A stretch of DNA of 7,142 nt, from the NCBI GenBank assembly GCA_023388385.1, contig JAEWGK010000160.1, positions 1 through 7,142 of the forward strand, read 5' to 3'. Positions 1-5,016 of the stretch are shown here, one piece after another; the first letter of the stretch is position 1, and each line of letters begins with the position of its first letter. A program made the translations under genes and the position numbers. The notes below the pieces were generated by a model that saw only the letters and a program-made list of their open reading frames with translations, did not search any database and was not told the origin of the DNA. The DNA is from Actinomycetes bacterium. GTDB taxonomy: Bacteria > Actinomycetota > Actinomycetes > Mycobacteriales > Mycobacteriaceae.

Positions 1-20
1 GACGAAAGGGGCATTCCCAC

Positions 21-560
21 ATGGCGACCGCCACGCACGCCGAATACCTGCGCATCAGCGCCGAGGAGGTCGAGCACCTCCGGGGCGTCGTCTCCGACGC
101 CGGGGAGAAGGCCGCGGGAGTGCCCGCCGAGTCCACCGCCGGCCGCGACGTCCTGGCCATGCTCGCCGAGGCCGACGAGGACGGCGCGGCCGATGTCGGC
201 GCCCTGTGGGGCGTCCTGCACTACGTGCTGACCGGCAAGCCGTTCGACGGTGCTTCCCCCGGCGACCCGCTCAGCGAAGCCGTCATGGGTTCCGAGCACG
301 TCACCCGGAAGCCGATGGTGTCGCTGGTGCCGCCGGAGCGCGTCGGCGCGCTCGCCGCGGCCCTCGACGCCATCGACCTGGACAAGCGGCTTGAGGACCT
401 CGACCCGAAGGTCGTCGCCGGCGGCGACCCCCTCATCCTGAAGCTCGGCGACGGCGACGGCGGGCTCCACGACGCCGTGCGCACCGCGTGCGGCGAGCTG
501 CGCACGTTCTACGGGGACGCGGAGCGGGCCGGCTGCGGCGCGCTCGTCGTCATCGACTGA
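21..560 (+). CDS. DUF1877 family protein (YfbM-like)
   Basis: A 179-residue protein matching the DUF1877 family, to which E. coli YfbM belongs and whose molecular role is not established. Recognition rests on the N-terminal segment EYLRISAEEVEHL (residues 8-20), the core LWGVLHYVLTG (62-72) followed by PLSEAVMG (83-90), and the C-terminal FYGDAERAGCGALVVID (163-179). The length is close to the family norm. There is no signal peptide or membrane segment, so it is predicted to be cytoplasmic. The ATG start is supported by an AAAGGGG-type Shine-Dalgarno about 9 nt upstream (positions 5-11). The next gene on the same strand starts 91 bp downstream and appears to have its own promoter, so I see no operon partner inside the window. 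The family call is fairly secure; function is unknown. Confidence 0.82.
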   Translation: MATATHAEYLRISAEEVEHLRGVVSDAGEKAAGVPAESTAGRDVLAMLAEADEDGAADVGALWGVLHYVLTGKPFDGASPGDPLSEAVMGSEHVTRKPMVSLVPPERVGALAAALDAIDLDKRLEDLDPKVVAGGDPLILKLGDGDGGLHDAVRTACGELRTFYGDAERAGCGALVVID

Positions 561-576
561 CGACGTGGCGGACGGC

Positions 577-602
577 GGCCCGCGGAGCGGCCACGAACTT
601 TT
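577..602 (+). terminator. Possible weak terminator after the DUF1877 gene
   Basis: A short hairpin: GG-(C)-CCGC / GGA loop / GCGG-CC at 577-592, with one bulged base, then a short TTTT run at 599-602. It lies 16 nt after the stop codon. The stem is short, so this is a weak call. Confidence 0.27.
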
Positions 603-637
603 CCCGCCGAACGGACCCCGGCGTCGCCCGCAGCCCC

Positions 638-643
638 TAGCAT
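638..643 (+). promoter_or_regulatory. -10 box TAGCAT of a leaderless gene
   Basis: TAGCAT fits the actinobacterial TANNNT -10 consensus and ends 8 nt before the ATG at 652. There is no Shine-Dalgarno before that ATG, so transcription probably begins at or next to the start codon. No clear -35 is visible. Confidence 0.5.
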
Positions 644-651
644 CCATGTGC

Positions 652-1140
652 ATGAGCGACACCCCCACGGACCTTTCCGCCGAGCTGACCATCCCCGCCG
701 CCGCCGACCGCGTCTGGGAGGTCGTCTCCGACCTCCGCGGCATGAACCGACGCAGCCCGCAGGTGCTGCGCACGTTCCTCGTCGGCAGGCCCGGCGCGCC
801 GGCGAAGAAGGGCACCATCATGGTGAACCTCAACCGCCAGGGCGCGTTCGTCTGGCCGACGACCGCGAAGGTCGTCGCCTGGTCGCCCCTGCGCGAACTG
901 GCCTTCCGCATCACGGAGAACAAGTCCACCTGGCGCTACGCCCTCGAGGCCGCCGACGGCGCGGACGGCTCCCCCGCCACGCGCGTCCGCCTGACCCGCA
1001 CGCAGCGCGACGGCTCCACCGCCGTGTCCCGCCTGCTGGTGAAGCACGTCCTCGGCCGCTCCCGCGACTTCGACGAGCGGATGGCCGAGGGCATGCGGGA
1101 GACCCTGGAGCAGGTCGCCCGGGCCGTCGCCGCGCGGTAG
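652..1140 (+). CDS. SRPBCC/START-fold protein (polyketide cyclase/dehydrase type)
   Basis: A protein of 162 residues from the chosen start. The N-terminus reads LSAELTIPAAADRVWEVVSDL (8-28), the usual opening of the helix-grip SRPBCC fold, where a beta strand leads into a helix carrying an aVW.vvsD signature. Beta-strand-rich stretches follow (GTIMVNLN at 54-61, KVVAWSPLRELAFRIT at 73-88, ATRVRLTRTQ at 109-118). A long C-terminal amphipathic helix (139-160) would close the hydrophobic cavity. Members bind or transform small hydrophobic ligands; the ligand here cannot be read. Start choice: the frame is open from a GTG at 565, but residues encoded by 565-645 are Pro/Arg-rich and unlike the family, and the TAGCAT box lies within them. 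ATG 646 is the alternative and adds two residues. No signal peptide, so cytoplasmic. Confidence 0.78.
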   Translation: MSDTPTDLSAELTIPAAADRVWEVVSDLRGMNRRSPQVLRTFLVGRPGAPAKKGTIMVNLNRQGAFVWPTTAKVVAWSPLRELAFRITENKSTWRYALEAADGADGSPATRVRLTRTQRDGSTAVSRLLVKHVLGRSRDFDERMAEGMRETLEQVARAVAAR

Positions 1141-1160
1141 CGGCGGCCTGCGCACTCCGA

Positions 1161-1202
1161 AACGGGGCGCATGGCCCGGATGACCGTGCCACGCGCCCCG
1201 TT
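1161..1202. terminator. Bidirectional hairpin terminator between convergent genes
   Basis: A 10-bp perfect inverted repeat, AACGGGGCGC (1161-1170) and GCGCCCCGTT (1193-1202), extends inward past one A/C mismatch by TGGC/GCCA (1172-1175 / 1188-1191). A small inner CGG/CCG stem with an ATGA loop sits at 1177-1186. The hairpin lies between the stop codons of the converging SRPBCC and symporter genes and can serve both strands. It has no long U tract, which is common in high-G+C actinobacteria. Confidence 0.72.
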
Positions 1203-1210
1203 GCCGCGGG

Positions 1211-1219
1211 TCACCTCCT
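1211..1219 (-). promoter_or_regulatory. Orphan consensus Shine-Dalgarno at the symporter stop codon
   Basis: On the minus strand AGGAGGTGA overlaps the TAG stop of the symporter and matches the 16S rRNA anti-Shine-Dalgarno over nine bases. Such a site at a stop codon usually serves a coupled downstream gene, but on this strand only the terminator hairpin and the antisense of the SRPBCC gene follow. It may be a relic of a lost downstream gene, or chance. Confidence 0.4.
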
Positions 1220-2192
1220 AGTCCTTGACGATGCGCCGGATGACGAACGCGAAGATCGAGCCCGCGATGTTGTGCCACACGGCGGCGATCGCGCCCGGGA
1301 TGGCGGCCTCCGGGGAGAAGAACTTCCCGCCCATGCCGGAGGCCAGGCCCGCCGACTGGGTGGCGACCTCGATGGCCGTCGTGCGGCACGCGTCGCCCGG
1401 CATTGTGAACACCTTCGCGGCGACGTAGCCCAGGACGTAGCCGAACAGGTTGTGCAGCACGACCGCGGCGAAGACCAGCAGGCCGACGGACTTCAGCAGC
1501 TCGGTGTTCTTCGCCACCGCGGGGAACACGACGCCCCCGATGGCGACGATGGCCAGCCACGGCAGGATCGGCAGGATCACGTCGACGAACCGGTCGAACA
1601 CCACGCGGATGACCAGGCCGCCGATGACCGGGATGAGGACGGTCTGCGCGAGCGTCCACGCCATGCCGACGCCATCGACGGGCGTGTCCGCGCGGGCCAG
1701 CAGCAGCATGATGACCGGCGTCAGCAGCGGCGACAGGATGGTCGAGACCGAGGTCATGGCGACGGACAGGGCGACGTCACCCTTGGCCAGGTACGCGACG
1801 ACGTTCGATGCCGTGCCGCCCGGCACCGAGCCGAGCATGAGCAGGCCGACGGCCAGCGCGGGGTTCAGCCCCAGGAGCTTGGCGACGAGCACCGCCGCCA
1901 GCGGCATGATCACGTACTGCGCGACGACGCCGATGGCGATGGGCCACGGGCGGCGGGCGACCTCCTTCACGTCCGGGATGGTGAGGGTCAGGCCCATGCA
2001 GAACATGATCACGGCCAGCATCGGCGTGATGTACGCGCCGATGGGGATGAACGGTTCCGGCACCAGGAACGCGACGAGCGCGCCGATGAGGATGAACGCC
2101 GGGAAGGCGATGACGGCGATCGCCGCCGACTTCTCCTCCTTGGCCTCGGCCGACTCGTGCGTGGCGGCATCGGCGTGCAGTTTCGCGCTCAT
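1218..2192 (-). CDS. Bile acid:sodium symporter (BASS) family transporter
   Basis: A 324-residue integral membrane protein with about ten hydrophobic segments, matching the BASS family (bacterial YocS/PanS/ASBT-like carriers), which couple uptake of organic anions to sodium. Family marks: MFCMGLTLTIPDVKEV (63-78), then PWPIAIGVVAQYVIMPL; PGGTASNVVAYLAKGD (124-139), containing the discontinuous-helix Ser-Asn; and EVATQ (275-279), which has the Glu-Val-x-x-Gln pattern of the sodium sites in structurally studied ASBT homologues. The cytoplasmic N-tail is charged (about 20 residues). The ATG at 2192 is chosen because a strong GGGAGGT lies 5 nt upstream; an ATG at 2234 lacks such a site. The gene is divergent from a GntR regulator across 319 bp, which suggests substrate-responsive control. 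Substrate is not determinable: bile acids, ketopantoate and other carboxylates are all transported within the family. Confidence 0.9.
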   Translation of the reverse strand: MSAKLHADAATHESAEAKEEKSAAIAVIAFPAFILIGALVAFLVPEPFIPIGAYITPMLAVIMFCMGLTLTIPDVKEVARRPWPIAIGVVAQYVIMPLAAVLVAKLLGLNPALAVGLLMLGSVPGGTASNVVAYLAKGDVALSVAMTSVSTILSPLLTPVIMLLLARADTPVDGVGMAWTLAQTVLIPVIGGLVIRVVFDRFVDVILPILPWLAIVAIGGVVFPAVAKNTELLKSVGLLVFAAVVLHNLFGYVLGYVAAKVFTMPGDACRTTAIEVATQSAGLASGMGGKFFSPEAAIPGAIAAVWHNIAGSIFAFVIRRIVKD

Positions 2193-2197
2193 GGGCG

Positions 2198-2204
2198 ACC
2201 TCCC
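2198..2204 (-). promoter_or_regulatory. Ribosome binding site fixing the symporter start
   Basis: GGGAGGT on the minus strand, 5 nt before the ATG at 2192. It decides for the shorter protein over the in-frame ATG 14 codons upstream. Confidence 0.8.
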
Positions 2205-2311
2205 TGTGTCGTGTCGTCGATGTCTCGTCGTCATGTCATGGCGCGGCGGTGCGCTCCGGCACCGGGCGCCGGTCGGCGCGGAAAAGTGGCGCGCGTCACC
2301 GACAGAAGTTC

Positions 2312-2317
2312 ACTTTA
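2312..2317 (-). promoter_or_regulatory. Candidate -10 box of the symporter promoter
   Basis: On the minus strand TAAAGT fits TANNNT within the A+T-rich patch, about 120 bp upstream of the symporter ATG, implying a leader of roughly 110 nt. A TTGGAC sequence (2329-2334) lies only 11 bp upstream, too close to be its -35, so the promoter assignment is tentative. Confidence 0.35.
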
Positions 2318-2346
2318 TGGGATCGCCTGTCCAATAAATGGGATCG
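2317..2346. repeat. Direct repeat ATGGGATCG x2, 21-bp period (putative operator)
   Basis: Identical 9-mers ATGGGATCG at 2317-2325 and 2338-2346, start to start 21 bp, i.e. two helical turns, so both face the same side of DNA. The first copy abuts the candidate symporter -10 box and the second runs into the palindrome at 2341-2357. A looser TGGGAATCG lies at 2385-2393. This arrangement is typical of a regulator site; the adjacent GntR protein is the natural candidate, but its binding is inferred. Confidence 0.45.
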
Positions 2347-2357
2347 GGGCCCGATCC
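2341..2357. promoter_or_regulatory. 17-bp perfect palindrome, putative operator
   Basis: GGATCGGG (2341-2348), one central G, then CCCGATCC (2350-2357): 8-bp perfect arms. The size and symmetry fit a dimeric winged-helix repressor site. It shares its left half with the second ATGGGATCG repeat. It could also form a short RNA hairpin, but its place upstream of both promoters favours protein binding. Confidence 0.45.
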
Positions 2358-2488
2358 GCGGGGGCACCCGCCCCGGGAATGTCGTGGGAATCGCCCCCGC
2401 CACCGTGCGACCCCATCTGCACACGCCACGGCCCCGCCGGCTGGGACTGCTCCGGCCCCGCCCCGCTCTCCTGATTTCGCCCGGTGAC

Positions 2489-2506
2489 GTAGATTCCGTA
2501 GATTCC
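2489..2506 (+). promoter_or_regulatory. Tandem GTAGATTCC with duplicated -10 box of the GntR gene
   Basis: GTAGATTCC occurs twice back to back (2489-2497 and 2498-2506). Each copy contains TAGATT, a TANNNT -10 box (2490-2495 and 2499-2504). The second ends 7 nt before the ATG at 2512, placing transcription start at the A of ATG. No Shine-Dalgarno is present, so the mRNA is probably leaderless. The duplication may also be an autoregulatory site. Confidence 0.5.
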
Positions 2507-2511
2507 AAGGC

Positions 2512-3189
2512 ATGGAGAGGATCCCCGTTGCCGTTCGCGTCGCACGCGCCCTGCGCGACGAGATCGTCGACGGCCACCACAACCCCGCGACCCGACTGTC
2601 GGAGCAGGTGCTCGCCGAGCGGCTGGGCGTGAGCAGGAACAGCCTGCGCGAGGCGTTCCGGATCCTGGAGCGCGACGGCTACGTCATCCACATCCCGAAC
2701 CGCGGCGTGTTCATCCCGGAGGTCGACGCGGAGGAGGTCGAGCAGCTCTACGCCTTCCGCCGCGTCGCGGAGCTCGGCGCCATCGTGGAGATGACCCCCG
2801 ATCAGATGCGCGGCTTCGCCCGCGACCTGCAGCCGATGGCCCGCCGCATCGAGAAGGCGATCCGCGAGGACGACTCCGTCATGCTCGGCCGCTCCAATGC
2901 GGATCTGCACATGAGCATCATCCGCTACGCCGGCTCGCCGGTGCTGGATCAGGCGGCGGCCGCGGTGTTCGTCCGCATGCAGCTCGCCATGCTGGCGACG
3001 GGCCGGACGCTGGAGCTGCGGATGCTGTTCTCCAAGCGGAACCTGGGCATCATCCGGGCCCTGGCGGCGGGCAACGGCCTGCGCACGCGTGCGGAGGTCC
3101 GCGCCTACCTCGACGCGAGCCTCGACGACGTCCTCGACGCATTCGGGGTGCCCCGCGATCAACGCCGCCCCCACCCGCAGCTGCCCTAG
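2512..3189 (+). CDS. GntR family transcriptional regulator, FCD (FadR) subfamily
   Basis: A 225-residue DNA-binding regulator. The N-terminal winged helix-turn-helix spans about residues 5-70: ARALRDEIVDG, then the recognition region RLSEQVLAERLGVSRNSLREAFRILERDGYVIHIPNRGVFI (28-68), a standard GntR signature. An alpha-helical FCD ligand domain follows (about 72-212). FCD domains normally bind a metal through an Asp/Asn and three His; here N129 and H133 (SNADLH) remain, but the later two His positions appear to be N177 (KRNLGII) and Y199 (RAYLDAS), so the effector site is non-standard. The regulator is divergent from the symporter, implying control of that gene by its substrate or a derivative. 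The start is fixed by a leaderless-type promoter ending 7 nt upstream. The lipoprotein gene begins 36 bp downstream on the same strand. Confidence 0.92.
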   Translation: MERIPVAVRVARALRDEIVDGHHNPATRLSEQVLAERLGVSRNSLREAFRILERDGYVIHIPNRGVFIPEVDAEEVEQLYAFRRVAELGAIVEMTPDQMRGFARDLQPMARRIEKAIREDDSVMLGRSNADLHMSIIRYAGSPVLDQAAAAVFVRMQLAMLATGRTLELRMLFSKRNLGIIRALAAGNGLRTRAEVRAYLDASLDDVLDAFGVPRDQRRPHPQLP

Positions 3190-3212
3190 CATGCCGACGT
3201 CCCCGCGCACGC

Positions 3213-3218
3213 TAAAAC
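3213..3218 (+). promoter_or_regulatory. -10-like box TAAAAC before the lipoprotein gene
   Basis: TAAAAC matches four of six TATAAT positions and ends 7 nt before the ATG at 3226, the same spacing as the GntR gene. An AAGG stretch lies 1 nt from the ATG, too close to act as a Shine-Dalgarno. An alternative -10, TAGCAT, overlaps the GntR stop codon at 3187-3192 and would give a leader of about 25 nt. Confidence 0.4.
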
Positions 3219-3225
3219 TGAAGGC

Positions 3226-3837
3226 ATGCGTGACGTTTCCCGGGTGGCGGTGTTCATGGCCGCGATGGTGTCACTGGTCGGCTGCGCCAAAGAGGAACAG
3301 ATGATCGCGGACACGAATCCCCAGGTGGCGTGGGAGGTCTGCCGAGGCGAAACGGAATGCGAGCAGTCGGTGCGAAGCTGGTTGAGCTCCGGCACGCTCA
3401 GCTACGCTGACGACACCGACAACGACGGGCGCATCAGCGTGTCCGAGTACAGCATCGCGTACAAGCGAATCCTTCAGGAGGACCGGGACCGCGAGGAGGC
3501 GGCCGAGTCCTCGCGAGCCGCGGAATCCTCGCGAGCCGCGGAGTCCTCTCGGGCGCGAGAGAGCGAGGAGCGTGAGAGCCGCGCCCGGGAGCAGGCATAC
3601 CAGGAGTCGCTTCGTTCCTCGGAGCGCAAGGAGCCGACGCCCACACCCCAGCAGCAGTCCTACCAGTGGCCGAGCCCGCCGAGCCCCGCCGGCGACGGTT
3701 TCGAGTGGTTCGCCCGCGGGCCGTACAGCTCGGCGTGGACGTGCGATCAGGGGGCCTCGACGTGGCCGTCGAACACCGGCACCTGCTTCCAGGGGCCGGA
3801 CGGCTGGTACCACTACGCGATTCGGCAGGACCGGTAA
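3226..3837 (+). CDS. Predicted lipoprotein with EF-hand loop and ESSRAA repeats; family not recognised
   Basis: A 203-residue secreted lipoprotein of unknown function. Residues 1-20 are a lipoprotein signal: Arg residues, hydrophobic core VAVFMAAMVSLVG, then lipobox LVGC with C20 as the lipid-anchored residue. Residues 63-74 (DTDNDGRISVSE) form a canonical 12-residue EF-hand loop, with Asp at 1, 3 and 5, Gly at 6, Ile at 8 and Glu at 12, flanked by helix-like sequence; calcium binding is therefore plausible. Residues 92-109 are three copies of AAESSR inside a charged Ser/Arg/Glu-rich helical linker (about 84-135). A Pro/Gln stretch (137-154) leads to a Trp/Tyr/Gly-rich C-terminal segment (159-203) with C173 and C187. 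With C39 and C45 this gives four extracytoplasmic cysteines, enough for two disulfides. It uses more CGA, GAA and other less G+C-rich codons than its neighbours, hinting at accessory origin. No catalytic motif is visible. Confidence 0.8.
   Translation: MRDVSRVAVFMAAMVSLVGCAKEEQMIADTNPQVAWEVCRGETECEQSVRSWLSSGTLSYADDTDNDGRISVSEYSIAYKRILQEDRDREEAAESSRAAESSRAAESSRARESEERESRAREQAYQESLRSSERKEPTPTPQQQSYQWPSPPSPAGDGFEWFARGPYSSAWTCDQGASTWPSNTGTCFQGPDGWYHYAIRQDR
3499..3552 (+). repeat. 18-bp tandem repeat x3 encoding AAESSR
   Basis: Three in-frame 18-bp units (3499-3516, 3517-3534, 3535-3552). The first two end identically in TCCTCGCGA and the third has drifted to TCCTCTCGG. A degenerate continuation encodes RESEERESRARE. 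Unit length divisible by three means copy-number change would keep the frame. Confidence 0.85.
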
Positions 3838-4000
3838 AGCCGCTCCGCCAGGCGCCGCCAGGGAACGCCGCCAGACGCGGTGCACGCGCGGACTCGGCTC
3901 GCCGATTGCGGTGCCCGCGGACATCCCCGCGCAACGAGGTTCGCCCCGGTTCCACAGCGTCGACGCAGGGCGAGTCCTCGGAGACCGCCGACGCCGCGGA

Positions 4001-4936
4001 TTACTCCGCCGGCCGGGCCCCGGGCCGGAATCCGGTGTTCTCCAGAACGTGCAGGGCGTCGTCGACGTCGGCGGGCGCCCCCGCCCCGCGCTCCGGCCAG
4101 GAGCCCACGTCACGCAGCCAACCGGCGACGACCGCGAGGGCATCGAGCTGCACCTCCCGCTGGTCGACGCCGTCGTCCCGGGCCTCGACGACCTGGGCCA
4201 GAGGGCGCTCATTCACCTCCGCCGCGTCGTCCGCCGCCCGCCCGGCGGTAGGTTGGGCAGCGCGAGTCTCCGGGTCCCGGGCCAGGGCTTGGGCCTCCTC
4301 CCGCGTCAGCGGCGGCCGTGGTGTCGCGCCGGAGCGCTCCAGCCCGCGCCGCAGCCATCGCGGCTCGAAGACCAGCGGCACGCGGTCGGCCACCAGCGGG
4401 CCGAGCGCCGGCAGCAGGGTACGGAACAGATTCGCCGTCGCCGCCGCATCACCGAGCGCCGCATGGGGGCGGTCATTGACCAGCCCAGCGGCCTCGAGGC
4501 AGTCGGCGAGCTTGCCGGACCGCGTCGGCAGCAGCCGCCGGGCGACCGGGATGGTGTCGATGGTCCACGCGTCGTCGGGCAGCTCGATGCCCATGGCGGC
4601 GAACTCCATGACGAGAAACCGCCGTTCGAACGCCGCGTTGTGGGCGACGACGATGCGGCCCCCGATGAGGCCCGAGAACGTCCCGGCGATCTCGGCGAAC
4701 TCCGGCGCCATGGCGACGTCGGCGGCGGTGATGCCGTGGACGTCCGTCGGCCCGACGTCGCGGCGGGGCTGAACGAGGGTCTCCCACCGTCCCTCCTCCG
4801 CCCCGTCGGCGTCCAGCAGGACCAGACCGATCTCCAGGATCCGGTCGTGGACGGAAAAGCCCGTCGTCTCGCAGTCGAGGACCGCGAAGCCGGGCCGGTC
4901 GGCGGCGGTCGCATCGTCGTTCACGTCAGCGTTCAC
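4001..4936 (-). CDS. DEDDh 3'-5' exonuclease (DnaQ / DNA polymerase III epsilon-like)
   Basis: A 311-residue protein with an N-terminal RNase T/DnaQ-type exonuclease domain (about 15-175) that would remove 3'-terminal nucleotides using two metal ions. Exo I is LDCETTGF with D21 and E23; Exo II is AHNAAFERRFL (98-108); Exo III is HAALGD with H158 and D163, the DEDDh arrangement. In Exo II the metal-ligand Asp, normally in HN.xFD, appears as Glu (E104). Residues 176-311 form an unrecognised charged extension. No polymerase, helicase or UvrC-like domain is present, so this may be a stand-alone repair or proofreading nuclease rather than the replicative epsilon. The start is GTG at 4936, 6 nt after a TAGCCT box, suggesting leaderless translation; a second in-frame GTG lies four codons later. 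It converges with the lipoprotein gene across 163 bp, in which I see only a weak CGCGG/CCGCG hairpin. Confidence 0.88.
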   Translation of the reverse strand: MNADVNDDATAADRPGFAVLDCETTGFSVHDRILEIGLVLLDADGAEEGRWETLVQPRRDVGPTDVHGITAADVAMAPEFAEIAGTFSGLIGGRIVVAHNAAFERRFLVMEFAAMGIELPDDAWTIDTIPVARRLLPTRSGKLADCLEAAGLVNDRPHAALGDAAATANLFRTLLPALGPLVADRVPLVFEPRWLRRGLERSGATPRPPLTREEAQALARDPETRAAQPTAGRAADDAAEVNERPLAQVVEARDDGVDQREVQLDALAVVAGWLRDVGSWPERGAGAPADVDDALHVLENTGFRPGARPAE

Positions 4937-4942
4937 ACCGCC

Positions 4943-4948
4943 AGGCTA
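4943..4948 (-). promoter_or_regulatory. -10 box TAGCCT of the exonuclease gene
   Basis: On the minus strand TAGCCT (TANNNT) ends 6 nt before the GTG start at 4936, with GGCGGT between. There is no well-spaced Shine-Dalgarno, consistent with a leaderless mRNA. The -35 is not obvious. Confidence 0.45.
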
Positions 4949-5016
4949 TCGGCGCCCCCGACATCGGACCTGCGCCTCCCCCGCGCTCCGCACTGTCGGC
5001 AACGTCGGCCACTCGC

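Larger units (their letters stand above)
2193..2511. other. Divergent regulatory region between symporter and GntR genes
   Basis: This 319-bp gap holds no credible gene. From the symporter side it contains: the symporter ribosome site; a TGTCG/GTCGTC-rich low-complexity leader (about 2204-2240); a small ACCGG-GCG-CCGGT hairpin (2261-2273); a minus-strand TAAAGT -10-like box (2312-2317); two TGGGATCG boxes one double helical turn apart (2318-2325, 2339-2346); a perfect 17-bp palindrome (2341-2357); and a pair of GGGAAT motifs 11 bp apart (2375-2380, 2386-2391). The region ends in a tandem GTAGATTCC repeat with the GntR promoter. The stretch around 2300-2340 is notably A+T-richer than its surroundings, consistent with promoter and operator DNA. 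Confidence 0.6.

Noticed and set aside
565..645. Upstream extension of the SRPBCC gene from GTG 565
   Set aside because: The encoded residues do not resemble the family, there is no ribosome site, and the candidate -10 box for ATG 652 lies inside this stretch.
936..1214. Small minus-strand frame starting at GTG 1214 just after the strong Shine-Dalgarno-like sequence
   Set aside because: The GTG overlaps the AGGAGGTGA itself, so spacing is impossible, and the product is Arg/Ala-rich antisense of the SRPBCC gene.
2329..2334. TTGGAC as a -35 box for the symporter
   Set aside because: It is 11 bp from the TAAAGT box; at the proper 17-bp spacing the sequence is GAACTT, a poor -10.
648..2474. Very long open frame on the plus strand (about 600 codons) across the SRPBCC gene, the symporter and the intergenic region
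   Set aside because: The product is His/Arg/Asp/Gly-rich nonsense typical of out-of-frame reading in high-G+C DNA, and it crosses two well-recognised genes and a terminator.
3187..3192. TAGCAT overlapping the GntR stop codon as the main promoter of the lipoprotein gene
   Set aside because: Possible, but the leader would lack a properly spaced Shine-Dalgarno; TAAAAC at 3213 has the spacing seen at the neighbouring leaderless gene. Kept only as an alternative.
3838..4000. Terminator between the convergent lipoprotein and exonuclease genes
   Set aside because: Only a 5-bp CGCGG/CCGCG stem near 3917-3933 is visible, which is expected by chance at this base composition.
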